64,000 nt of DNA, taken from positions 1 to 64,000 of the forward strand of contig JAJPHP010000057.1 in NCBI GenBank assembly GCA_021325255.1. Direction: 5' to 3'. Below are positions 36,430 to 44,966 of the stretch, one piece after another. The stretch is from Nitrososphaerota archaeon. GTDB lineage: Archaea; Thermoproteota; Nitrososphaeria; Nitrososphaerales; CADDZS01. The notes beneath the pieces are model-generated. The model was given only the letters and a program-made list of their open reading frames with translations. It had not been told where the DNA came from and searched no databases. The position numbers and the translations under genes were made by a program. Each line of letters begins with the position of its first letter. The first letter of the stretch is position 1.

Positions 36430-36801
36430 GGCAGATCTTCAAGCAAGAAGAGTATCGGCGCCTGGTATTAACTCCGTTGTTATTTCCGAAAAGAGCTAAC
36501 AGGTGAGAGGTGGGGATCCTCGTCAGGATATACATCTTAGTGGTCTTTCTTCGCTGAGCTCGAAATTCTTGTCGTGTCAATGAGCATGAGAAGATAGGTG
36601 AGATCTTCGTCTCTAGAGACTACCAGCGAATTAAAGAGCTCAACACGATACTTCTACGGAATTTGAAATAGTTGCTCGATGAGCATGCTTGCTGCCGCTG
36701 TGAGATTCCTAGTTGTAATAATGCTGACACCCTATAGTTGACTGCCGATGAGCGTGCTTTCTTATCGACCCACAAGGTTAGGGCATAGAGAGCTCGCTCT
36801 C
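36430..36801. other. Spacer with a perfect 12-base palindrome
   Basis: A 372-base spacer between two minus-strand genes. GTCTCTAGAGAC (36609-36620) is the only notable dyad. No gene is supported. Confidence 0.4.
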
Positions 36802-37701
36802 TCACTCTTTTAAAGTCGGCTCAACCGACACTTTGATGGATGCATGCCAGAGAGTCTGGAACAACTGACGCATCTCCTCAACGTAGCTCCTGTCGCTGAC
36901 TACCAGAGCGTGCAACATCAAGAGTCTGGATCTTGCAGAAGATAGTGGTTTAGGCCGGTATTTTTCAATCGAGTAGAAAAGAATCAAGACCTGGTTATCG
37001 GTGAGGATGAAGGTGGGCAGGTGTCCCTCCAGGTACGCGGTCTCGAAGTCCGGTCCCAAGGTTCCATCAAGAATGGGTCGTATTGGAGAATCGGCACGGT
37101 TTCCCGAAATCAGGACCTTGCAAGAGTCTGGCTTTTGGGGCGCGCGCTCGATCGTTGAGAATATGTACTCTATCGAGTCAGGGTTAGCGACGATGTCAAC
37201 TGAATTGCCCACCACGGAATCACGAATCAGGTGTTGAATCCCCGAGATCCCGTGGAACATCGAAATCGCAGGCTTGTTCTGTTCACCACCTCCACCATGG
37301 TGCGCGAGCGCTTCAATTGGTTCGGCCCTGCTCAGCGCGTCTTGGAGTTCCGTCTGATAGCTGCTCAAGAGACTCAATTTTGCCTCGTGGATAGACACCA
37401 ATCTCTCTATCGCGGTTTCGGGAGTCATGGCGGAGTACCCAGCGGGTCTTCCAAAGTCAGCCCGGACCAGGCCGAGCATTTCGAGCTTCTGCAGTATCTG
37501 GTAGACGCGAACCCGGTCCCGCTTTGCAATCTTCACGAGGTCCTTTCCAGTAATTTAGTCAACGCCGGACTTCTTGACCCGAGTAAGAACGTAAAAGATG
37601 GACGACTCGTCCGAACTCAGTCCGAATTCCGAGAGCCTTTGGACCAGTTCATTTTCCCTGATATTAGTTTCTTGTACTTGCCCCAAATTTATTAGACTCA
37701 C
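36802..37701 (-). pseudogene. TrmB-family regulator with in-frame TAA
   Basis: TrmB regulators are sugar-sensing winged-helix proteins. The intact part (GTG 37536 to 36802, 244 residues) has the second half of the winged helix (RDRVRVYQILQKLEMLGLV), a coiled coil, and a phospholipase-D-like sensor region. Upstream in the same frame, from GTG 37701, the missing half reads LVQRLSEFGLSSDESSIFYV...VKKSGVD, then TAA at 37555-37557, then ITGKDLVKIAKRDR. The HTH is therefore split by one stop codon. Translation from 37536 would yield a protein without helices 1 and 2. Either a nonsense mutation or a base-call error. Confidence 0.7.
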
Positions 37702-38244
37702 AACGTCTTCTTTCTTGGACTGGAGTCTTTACTTCAAGTAGAGACTATTAAGAAACATGTAATGCAGAAACATCAGATTGATAGCTAGAATTCCTCAATT
37801 GTTTATTGTAATTTTTTTGGAAAGTGCAACCGGGAAAACAATTTTCATGAATTGGGTTACTGATTCCTGCTTGCCCGCTTGGTGAACTGAGATTTCTTTT
37901 GGCACATCTATGACGTACGTTATGATTACATCGCAAACAGACCTGACAACTGCTTGTTCGGAGATGATTTATTTTGTAATTGCCTAATGCCTTCGGACAA
38001 TCGTACTGCCCTAATCTATTTCCATTGCGAGATAGGTAACCAATGGCTTTCGCGCCTTCTCCTACTCTCGACGCGATTGTGATGGGAAAATTGTAAACGC
38101 ATTACAGATAGGCTAACAAGATGGACATTAAGAAACGAAGTACAATCTCGATACCAATTCTTTGGAAAGTTCCAAAAGAATTGGGTTCAGGAAATCAAAA
38201 TAGTAAATGAAGTTCAGTGGGAGTACGAATTAAGAGAGAGATTC
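37702..38244. other. Spacer with an imperfect dyad
   Basis: About 540 bases without a supported gene. TTCTTTGGAA-AG-TTCCAAAAGAA (38158-38180) is an imperfect dyad 65 bases after the end of the ABC permease gene and may be its terminator, although no T-run follows. Confidence 0.4.
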
Positions 38245-39129
38245 TCAGGTGAATTCCTTTCTCTCGAATAGCAACAGCCCGAGGATTGCGGTAACAATAA
38301 AGTAGATTGCCATTATTATGATTCCTTCCGGTATCGTGGCGTTGTATGACGTGACGGTCACGCCGCCGCCAGGCGGCCCGAAGTGAGTCGAGGCAAAGTG
38401 CTCAGGATATCCGGTGGGTTGGAGTACGTTGCTGATTATCCCCGATCCGTAGGTGAGGATGAACCAGGGCTCTATCTTCACCACATTGGTTATGAGGAGC
38501 TGAACTATGTTGAACCCGAACAGAAAAAGGATTGCAGTGATGAGTATGGAGATTGAACTGGACTTTACAAGCGAACTGAAGAAGAAAGTAAAGCCTAGTA
38601 CAGCGGCGAGGTAGATCCATGAGAAGCCGAGCGCCTGCCAGAACTGGTAGGGGACGCTCGAGACGCCAAAGTAGTACATCTCGTTTGCAACCGCGATTGC
38701 GGCAAATATTGCTAGGATTATGCTAGAAGCAAAGAAAGCCGAAATCCACTTGCCGATGTAGACCGATGATCTCCTAACAGGGTTTGGTAGTGTAAAGTAT
38801 CCCGTCTTGTTCTGGAACTCGCCGGAGATGGCGTCGCCGCCAAAAAATATTCCGGATAATACTAGAACAAAGTCCGGAACGAGGCCCCACCACGTAGAAA
38901 AGAACGTCAGAGGCGAGGGCATGAAATCGGCCGGGCGGTAGTATCCGACGAGGCCGGTGAGCAGACCGCTGATTATCAGTCCAATCGCAAGTAGTATGAA
39001 GAACCTGCGCGACCTCAGGTAGTCGATGAACGTGTACTTGAAGGTGGTCCCAATCTGAGTAAGGCTGCTCGGAACCGCACGGCTGCTTGCTCCAAGAGTT
39101 CCCACTCGCTCTTCTGTCATTTTTATCAC
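38245..39129 (-). CDS. ABC-2 type transporter permease
   Basis: A 294-residue permease with six spans. The N-terminal segment FKYTFIDYLRSRRFFILLAI and the coupling region GEFQNKTGYFTLPNPVRRSSVYIGKW are typical for ABC-2 permeases. A long extracytoplasmic loop (about residues 225-268) precedes the last span. Its start overlaps the stop of the ATPase gene by four bases (ATGA), so they form one exporter. Substrate unknown; drug, lipid or ion export are all possible. Confidence 0.87.
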   Translation of the reverse strand: MIKMTEERVGTLGASSRAVPSSLTQIGTTFKYTFIDYLRSRRFFILLAIGLIISGLLTGLVGYYRPADFMPSPLTFFSTWWGLVPDFVLVLSGIFFGGDAISGEFQNKTGYFTLPNPVRRSSVYIGKWISAFFASSIILAIFAAIAVANEMYYFGVSSVPYQFWQALGFSWIYLAAVLGFTFFFSSLVKSSSISILITAILFLFGFNIVQLLITNVVKIEPWFILTYGSGIISNVLQPTGYPEHFASTHFGPPGGGVTVTSYNATIPEGIIIMAIYFIVTAILGLLLFERKEFT

Positions 39130-40088
39130 AGCGTCTCCTTGATTAGATTTAGATAGGCGTCCTCTAGCGCGGAAGCAGATGCCCTGAAACTTATAATGCC
39201 TAAATTCATTGCGACGAGCTCGGAAAGTATCTTCGCCTGCGCTTCAAGGCCGCCCCCGAATCTTATTCGCAGGTTTCTGATGTCGAGTTTCTCCACCGAA
39301 GTGACTCCGGCGATTTGTTGAACTCGCTGCTGTGTGTCGTCGCTTTCTATCGGACGGAGGAATCCAGCCTCGACTATCCCCTCTCCTCCGGAGAACTTTG
39401 CCGTGACATTGTGAATCGTGTCGTAGACGAGAAGCTTTCCGTGATCAATCATCGCGACTTCGTCGCACACATCCATGACCTCGGGGAGCAGGTGCGAGCT
39501 CATGAAGATTAGCCTGTTCTTGCTCTTGAGCGACTTTACAACGTCTCGAACCTCGCTCATGCCTCGCGGGTCAAGTCCGGTGGTCGGCTCGTCGAGCAGT
39601 ATGATCTCGGGGTCGCCGAGAAGCGTGGATGCGACGCTTATCCTCTGCTTCATACCCTTTGAAAACTTGCCGACCCTCTTATCCATCCACTCTTCCATTC
39701 GCACCTCGTGTACGGCTTCCTCGATCTTCTTCCTGCGAATCTCTCTTGGGACGCCGCGGGTCTCTGCAATCATGTTAAGAGCTTCTCTCGGCGTCAAAGA
39801 AGGATAAATCTCCGGAGTTTCAATTAGGGCTGAGGTCGACGCAAGTGCTTTCTTTTTGTTCTTGTGGACATCCACGCCGTTTATCAGCGCCTGACCGCTC
39901 GTGTGCCTGATCAAATCGGTGAATATCTTCAGGGTCGTTGTCTTTCCCGCACCGTTTGGCCCGAGGAATCCGACGCACTTTGAGCCCTCGAGTTTCAAAT
40001 TGAGGTCGGAGAGAGCCTTGAAGGAGCCGTAGCTCTTTGAAAGATTTATCGCTTCAAGAGAGGGCACTGTGAAAGACAACTCACGCAA
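39126..40088 (-). CDS. ABC transporter ATP-binding protein
   Basis: A 320-residue ATPase with Walker A at 43-51 (GPNGAGKTT), signature FSKGMKQR at 141-148 and Walker B with the catalytic Glu (IILLDEP, 161-167) followed by TTGLDPRG. The C-terminal 90 residues form the small accessory domain found in CcmA/DrrA-type subunits. First gene of a two-gene operon with the permease. The ATG at 40088 gives a 10-residue lead into LEAINLSKSYG. Confidence 0.93.
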   Translation of the reverse strand: MRELSFTVPSLEAINLSKSYGSFKALSDLNLKLEGSKCVGFLGPNGAGKTTTLKIFTDLIRHTSGQALINGVDVHKNKKKALASTSALIETPEIYPSLTPREALNMIAETRGVPREIRRKKIEEAVHEVRMEEWMDKRVGKFSKGMKQRISVASTLLGDPEIILLDEPTTGLDPRGMSEVRDVVKSLKSKNRLIFMSSHLLPEVMDVCDEVAMIDHGKLLVYDTIHNVTAKFSGGEGIVEAGFLRPIESDDTQQRVQQIAGVTSVEKLDIRNLRIRFGGGLEAQAKILSELVAMNLGIISFRASASALEDAYLNLIKETL

Positions 40089-40584
40089 GATTCTGGGAAG
40101 TTTTGCTCATCTTGCGCCGAGAGGATTCGGCGCGTCATATTTTCTCTTTGCTTGCAGTTTCAAGTGGAGGAATTTATGCATATAATCATATCCAACGGGA
40201 AAAGAAGGTTCCCGAAACTGACTCTCAAACGAGAAGAGACTCCCGGCTTCAAGGCGTTGGCGAGCTAAATCGGACTGCAAAAAGTTTGACTTTATTGTTC
40301 TCAACATCTCCAGGGGCTTGTGTTCAACTCCTTCCGCTTTTCCTCAACAGTTTCAGACGCCGCCTGCATGCTCCGGTGAGGGAAGTGATTGCAATTTCAT
40401 ATGTAAATGATAAAAGAAATTATGCGTTTATTTTATGGCAGTAGGAGGCTCATGATAAAATAAAACATTCGCAGTGCTTATTAGAACCACTTCTCATCTA
40501 CCGCTTGAAGCAATTTTGAAGTGTGTGAAAGCTTCCCTCCGATTCCCCGGTTTGCTTCTAGATAGTACAGTGTTGTAATTTACA
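40089..40584. other. Divergent spacer, no gene called
   Basis: About 500 bases between the ABC operon and the catabolic cluster. A 113-codon frame (40103-40444) has no domain or plausible promoter and is not called. The segment should hold the promoters of both flanking units, but no strong TATA box stands out before the aldolase. Confidence 0.4.
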
Positions 40585-41481
40585 TTGATAGAGCTTGAGA
40601 AACTCAAAGGTTCCATTGTTCCCCTCGTAACCCCGTTCGATGAGCACGACGAATTTGACGAGAAGGCTCTCAGACGCCTGATCGATTGGCAGATAGAAAG
40701 CGGGACTCACGCCATCTCTGTAGAAGGAACCACTGGAGAGCCGAGCGCCCTGAGCCTCGAAGAGAGGGAGGAAATTTTCTCAGTCACCGTGAACGCGGTC
40801 AGAGGGAGATGCCCAGTCGTTGCCGGGACCGGGACGAACAACCTCAGGGAGACTCTCAGGCTGACAAAATCGGCCGAGAGCGCCGGCGTCGACGCCGCTC
40901 TAGTTATAGTGCCCTATTACAACAGGCCCACCCAGGAAGGACTCCTTGATTACTTTGGTCGAGTCGCGCAGTCCACGGCGCTACCGATCATAGTCTACAA
41001 CATACCCGGCCGGACGGCGACAAACCTAGAGCCCGCGACTTTGAAACGCCTGAGGGAAAAGTTCAGGAACATCGTAGGAGTCAAGGAGGCAAACAAGGAT
41101 TTTGATCAGGCGAGCAAAGTGCTCTCAGAGTGTGGGAGGGACTTCCTGCTCTACTCCGGCATAGAATCACTCTGCTTCCCCATGCTCGCGATTGGAGGAT
41201 CAGGGCACGTGAGCGCGACCGCCAACATACTTCCCAGGGAGGTTGCGGATTTGTACAATCTCGCGGCGAGAGGAGATTGGGAAAAGGCGAGGGATCTTCA
41301 CTTTCACCTTCTTCCCATCAACGAGGCGCTCTTCTGGGAGACGAACCCCATCCCGCTGAAGGCAGCGATGGGGATGATGGGAAATATCACTCCGAGCCTT
41401 CGGTCGCCTCTATATCCCTTGTCAGATGAGAAGAAAGCGAAGCTCAAGGATGTCCTAAAGAAGTATGGGCTTGTTGCCTGA
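40585..41481 (+). CDS. DapA-family lyase, probable pathway aldolase
   Basis: A 298-residue class I aldolase-fold enzyme. Diagnostic motifs: EGTTGEPSALSLEERE, VIVPYYNRPTQEGLL, the catalytic Tyr in YNIPGRTATNL and the Schiff-base Lys in VGVKEANKDF. DapA itself makes dihydrodipicolinate, but this gene heads a homoprotocatechuate cluster and has no lysine-pathway neighbours. A pyruvate-aldolase role, splitting the C7 hydroxy-oxo-diacid into pyruvate and succinate semialdehyde in place of HpaI, is the better guess (inference). TTG start at 40585. Confidence 0.85.
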   Translation: MIELEKLKGSIVPLVTPFDEHDEFDEKALRRLIDWQIESGTHAISVEGTTGEPSALSLEEREEIFSVTVNAVRGRCPVVAGTGTNNLRETLRLTKSAESAGVDAALVIVPYYNRPTQEGLLDYFGRVAQSTALPIIVYNIPGRTATNLEPATLKRLREKFRNIVGVKEANKDFDQASKVLSECGRDFLLYSGIESLCFPMLAIGGSGHVSATANILPREVADLYNLAARGDWEKARDLHFHLLPINEALFWETNPIPLKAAMGMMGNITPSLRSPLYPLSDEKKAKLKDVLKKYGLVA

Positions 41482-41521
41482 ATTGCACACTATGAAAGGG
41501 GGAGTTGTGAGAGCCTAACAA

Positions 41522-42274
41522 GTGCGCACGGCGAGAGTAATGCTTCCCGGCGGAAGATGTCTTGAGGCAACGCTCGAAGCAAACAACAACAAGCTGCTTT
41601 GTTCAGATGGCATGGAATATTCCTTCGATCAAGTGACGTGGCTCCCTCCCGTGAGGCCGACCAAGATGGTCGGGCTTGTACTAAACTACGCCGACCATGC
41701 GAACGAGCTCGGGCTCACCGCTCCCTCCGAGGATCCTGTTCTGCTGCTAAAGCCACTCAACACTCTGATTGGAAACAATGGGAGCATCGTCTATCCTAGA
41801 GGAGCAAAGTTCGTGCACTACGAGGCGGAACTCGCGGTGGTGATAGGAAGGCAGGCTCGAAGAGTTAGGGCTGAAAAGGTGAAGGACTACATCAAGGGAT
41901 ACACGATTGCTAACGACGTCACGGTGCGCGACTATATCACGAACACATTCAGGCCTCCCGTGAGGGCGAAGGGGTTTGACACCTTCTGCCCCGTCGGACC
42001 GTTCCTCGTGACACCGGATGAGATTCCCGATGCTTCAAATTTGAAACTTCAAACGTATGTGAACGGAGAATTGAAGCAGCAGGGGAGTACGAAGGACTTT
42101 ATTCACCCCATTCCAAAACTCATCGAGTTCATCACATCTTTCATGACACTTGAAGATGGTGATCTAATCCTCACGGGTACGCCAAAGGGAATCTCGCCTA
42201 TTGTGCCCGGCGACACGGTGGAAATCGAGATAGATCACCTTGGGACTCTTTCAAACACGGTTGTGCCCGAGTAG
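41522..42274 (+). CDS. hpaG: Fumarylacetoacetate hydrolase family protein (HpaG-like)
   Basis: A 250-residue FAH-domain enzyme. Motifs: GLVLNYADHANE, the metal-binding Glu pair in VHYEAELAVVIG, GYTIANDVTVRDY, KGFDTFCPVGPFLV and the closing LTGTPKGISPIVPGDTVEIEI. In the homoprotocatechuate pathway HpaG decarboxylates and isomerises the ring-cleavage product. The gene lies between the aldolase and the monooxygenase, supporting this role. GTG start at 41522, 38 bases after the aldolase stop, so likely the same transcript. Confidence 0.85.
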   Translation: MRTARVMLPGGRCLEATLEANNNKLLCSDGMEYSFDQVTWLPPVRPTKMVGLVLNYADHANELGLTAPSEDPVLLLKPLNTLIGNNGSIVYPRGAKFVHYEAELAVVIGRQARRVRAEKVKDYIKGYTIANDVTVRDYITNTFRPPVRAKGFDTFCPVGPFLVTPDEIPDASNLKLQTYVNGELKQQGSTKDFIHPIPKLIEFITSFMTLEDGDLILTGTPKGISPIVPGDTVEIEIDHLGTLSNTVVPE

Positions 42275-42296
42275 AAGATTGTCTATGATGATAGTG

Positions 42297-42320
42297 TAAC
42301 TCAGTATAAAAAATGAGTTA
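42297..42320 (+). promoter_or_regulatory. hpaB promoter with TATA box inside a dyad
   Basis: TAACTCA (42297-42303) and TGAGTTA (42314-42320) are perfect inverted arms. The 10 bases between them, GTATAAAAAA, are an excellent TATA box. A regulator bound to the arms would cover the TATA box, so this looks like a repression site. The transcript start would fall near 42335, 13 bases before the hpaB ATG. Confidence 0.7.
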
Positions 42321-42347
42321 GTAAAAGATGGGAAAAGTGTAATCGTC

Positions 42348-43805
42348 ATGGGGGCTAGAACCGGAAAGCAGTACCTTGACTCTCTGGACAACGAGTCAAG
42401 AGAAATTTGGATCGGAGGAAACCTGGTAAGGAAGGACCTGAGCAAGCATCCTTGCTTTAGGGCCATGGCTCTGTCGATGGCACACCTGTACGACATGCAG
42501 CACGATCCAAAGTTGAGGGACGAGATAACCTACGTCTCTCCGCTTTCCGGAGAGAGGGTGGGCTTGAGCTTCTTACAGCCAAAGACGTCGGAGGACATTG
42601 TCAGAAGGAGGACCATGATGAAGCAATGGGCCGATTACTCCGGCGGAATGCTCGGGAGGACTCCTGATTACTTGAACAGCGACCTCATGGCGCTTGCCGC
42701 CGCCTCCGAGTTTTTTGGTAGAAAGGATTCCCGCTTTGCCAGCAACATCAAAAACTACTACGAGTACGTGAGGGAGAACGACCTTCTACTCACCCACACG
42801 CTGATCCACCCGCAAGCAAATAGGGCGGTGGGACCGAGCAAGCAGGCCGGCCCGTTCCTCGCCGCGAGGGTCGTGGAAAAGCGGAGCGATGGAGTTGTCA
42901 TCAGGGGGGCGAGGATGCTCGCGACGCTTCCTCTCGCAGATGAGATCATGGTATTCCCGTCTACTGTAATCCGGGGAGGGCCCGACGACATGCCCTATGC
43001 ATTCGCGATCGCGCTTCCTCTTACAACGAAAGGGCTAAAGTTCATCTGCAGGGAGCCCCTGTGCGAAGAGTCCAATTTTGATCATCCTCTTGCCTCGAGG
43101 TTCGACGAACAAGACGCGGTTGTAATCTTCGATGACGTGCTCGTCCCCTGGGACAGAGTATTCCTCCTCGAAGACGTGGAAGGGGCAAACACACTCCAAG
43201 AAGCCACAAGCGGAATCGTTTTCATGAGTTACCAGGTGGTCGTGAAGGATATTGCAAAGACCGAGTTCATCCTCGGCGTCGTCTCTCTCATTGCCGACAC
43301 GATTGGGATAGATCAGTTCCAGCATGTCCAGGAAAAGATTGCAAAGGTCATAATGGCGCTCGAATCGATGAAGGCCTTCCTAAGGGCGAGCGAGGCGGAT
43401 GCAAGGATGAATCGCTGGGGGATCATGACTCCAGATTTTGCACCTCTCAACGCCGCGAGGAATCTCTACCCGAGAATCTATCCACAACTCAGGGCGATAA
43501 TACAACAACTAAGCGCGAGCGGTATGATGGCGCTCCCCACTGAGGCCGACATGCAGAGCGAGGTCTTGAGGAAGGACATCGACATGTACTATCAGGCAAG
43601 GAATACGAGCGCCGAGGACAGGATCAGGCTATTCCGCCTTGCTTGGGACATCGCTGGTAGCTCATTTGGATCAAGGCAGGAGCTGTACGAGCGCTTCTTC
43701 TTCGGGGATCCGGTGAGGATGGCCGGAGCCCTCTACAGCTGGTACGACAAGGAGCCCTACAAGCAGAGAGTGAAGGAGCTCCTGCATAGAGAAGAAAAGG
43801 GTTAG
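42348..43805 (+). CDS. hpaB: 4-hydroxyphenylacetate 3-monooxygenase, oxygenase subunit
   Basis: Hydroxylates 4-hydroxyphenylacetate to 3,4-dihydroxyphenylacetate using reduced flavin. The 485 residues align in order with HpaB: the N-terminal YLDSLDNESREIWIGGN, the substrate-loop HTLIHPQANR, FAIALPLTTKGLKFICRE, VIFDDVLVPWDRVFLLEDV and the C-terminal FFFGDPVRMAGALYSWYDKE. The flavin reductase HpaC is not encoded next to it, so reduced flavin must come from elsewhere. ATG start at 42348 behind its own promoter. Confidence 0.94.
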   Translation: MGARTGKQYLDSLDNESREIWIGGNLVRKDLSKHPCFRAMALSMAHLYDMQHDPKLRDEITYVSPLSGERVGLSFLQPKTSEDIVRRRTMMKQWADYSGGMLGRTPDYLNSDLMALAAASEFFGRKDSRFASNIKNYYEYVRENDLLLTHTLIHPQANRAVGPSKQAGPFLAARVVEKRSDGVVIRGARMLATLPLADEIMVFPSTVIRGGPDDMPYAFAIALPLTTKGLKFICREPLCEESNFDHPLASRFDEQDAVVIFDDVLVPWDRVFLLEDVEGANTLQEATSGIVFMSYQVVVKDIAKTEFILGVVSLIADTIGIDQFQHVQEKIAKVIMALESMKAFLRASEADARMNRWGIMTPDFAPLNAARNLYPRIYPQLRAIIQQLSASGMMALPTEADMQSEVLRKDIDMYYQARNTSAEDRIRLFRLAWDIAGSSFGSRQELYERFFFGDPVRMAGALYSWYDKEPYKQRVKELLHREEKG

Positions 43806-43815
43806 ATCGGCTAAC

Positions 43816-44859
43816 ATGTCTTCTGCCACTACCCAGATTCCCGACATTGTCCGTACGGCGCACGTCGAGTACTATGTCACGGACCTTGAAAAGTCGAGAG
43901 AGTTCTACGTCGACACTCTAGGCTTCATAGTTACAGAGGAAAACAGATCCAGGATTTATCTCAGGGGACTCGAGGACAGGTTCCACCATTGCCTGATTCT
44001 CACAAAAAAAGACTTGCCCGCGGTGGGGCACATCGCCTTCCGAGTTAGAAATGACTCCGACCTTGACCTGCTCGCGCGACTCTTTGAGAACATGAAATTA
44101 GAGTTCAGGTGGAGCAACTCAAAGGAAGAGAGCGGCCTTGGTAGGGCGCTCAGAGTTCAGGATCCGCTCGGGTTCCCGGTCGAGTTTTTCAAGGATATGG
44201 AGGAGGCGCAGTGGCTGCACCAGCGCTTTGATCGCCACACTAGGGCTGGGATAATGCGGATTGACCACGTCAATATGTTTGTGCCAGACGTCCCTCTCGC
44301 TTCAAACTGGTACACGGAGCGACTCGGGTTTGCCTGCTCAGAGTACACGGAGACCGAGGATAAGAATCCCAAACTGTGGGCGACCTGGCTTCGGAGAAAG
44401 CCAACGGTCCACGACGTAGCGTTGATGACGGGAAGAGGCCCGAGGCTCCACCACACCGGCTTTGTCGTAGCGGAGAAGGACAGCATCCTCGACTGCGCGG
44501 ATGTCTTGGCCGCCAAGGGCTACCTCAAAAATTTAGAGCGCGGGCCAGGGAGGCACGGCATCTCCAACGCCTTCTTCCTCTACATACGCGACCCGGACGG
44601 ACACCGGGTAGAGCTCTACACTGGAGATTACCTCAGCGCAGACCCGGACTGGAAGCCGCTAAAGTGGAAGTTGAATGACCCGCAGAGGCAGACCTTCTGG
44701 GGTGCACCTGCCCCCGAGAGCTGGTTCAAGGAGGCGAGCCTTGTTACGTCAGTGTTCACGGAAAAGATTGTGAAGACCGTCGAACCGAAAAATAGATCTG
44801 TCTCAGGCAAAGTTTCCAAGAGGAAGAAGACGTCGAGCTACGCGGTACTTGCTCACTGA
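43816..44859 (+). CDS. hpaD: 3,4-dihydroxyphenylacetate 2,3-dioxygenase (VOC type)
   Basis: Extradiol ring cleavage of homoprotocatechuate. Two VOC domains in 347 residues. The first (HVEYYVTDLEKSREFYVDTL) is structural. The second holds the Fe/Mn ligands: His151 (RIDHVNMF), His212 or His213 (RLHHTGFV) and Glu266 (GHRVELYTGDY). The tail beyond residue 280 (including FWGAPAPESWF) matches known homoprotocatechuate dioxygenases. It begins 10 bases after hpaB, so it is co-transcribed. The last 30 residues are Lys/Arg/Ser-rich. Confidence 0.93.
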   Translation: MSSATTQIPDIVRTAHVEYYVTDLEKSREFYVDTLGFIVTEENRSRIYLRGLEDRFHHCLILTKKDLPAVGHIAFRVRNDSDLDLLARLFENMKLEFRWSNSKEESGLGRALRVQDPLGFPVEFFKDMEEAQWLHQRFDRHTRAGIMRIDHVNMFVPDVPLASNWYTERLGFACSEYTETEDKNPKLWATWLRRKPTVHDVALMTGRGPRLHHTGFVVAEKDSILDCADVLAAKGYLKNLERGPGRHGISNAFFLYIRDPDGHRVELYTGDYLSADPDWKPLKWKLNDPQRQTFWGAPAPESWFKEASLVTSVFTEKIVKTVEPKNRSVSGKVSKRKKTSSYAVLAH

Positions 44860-44966
44860 TCGCCTCCACTTGTTTTCTATGTGACTTGTTGTCTTTGGAA
44901 ATTTTAGAGCCACGGCACGACACTCAGCTATTGTTTTTATTTCAGAGGTGACCTGCGCTTCATTCC

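Noticed and set aside
40103..40444. 113-codon plus-strand frame
   Set aside because: No domain, no clear promoter or ribosome site, and composition unlike the neighbours.
40585..41481. Assignment as lysine-pathway DapA
   Set aside because: Fold fits, but the neighbourhood is aromatic catabolism and no lysine genes are near; kept as a DapA-family lyase.
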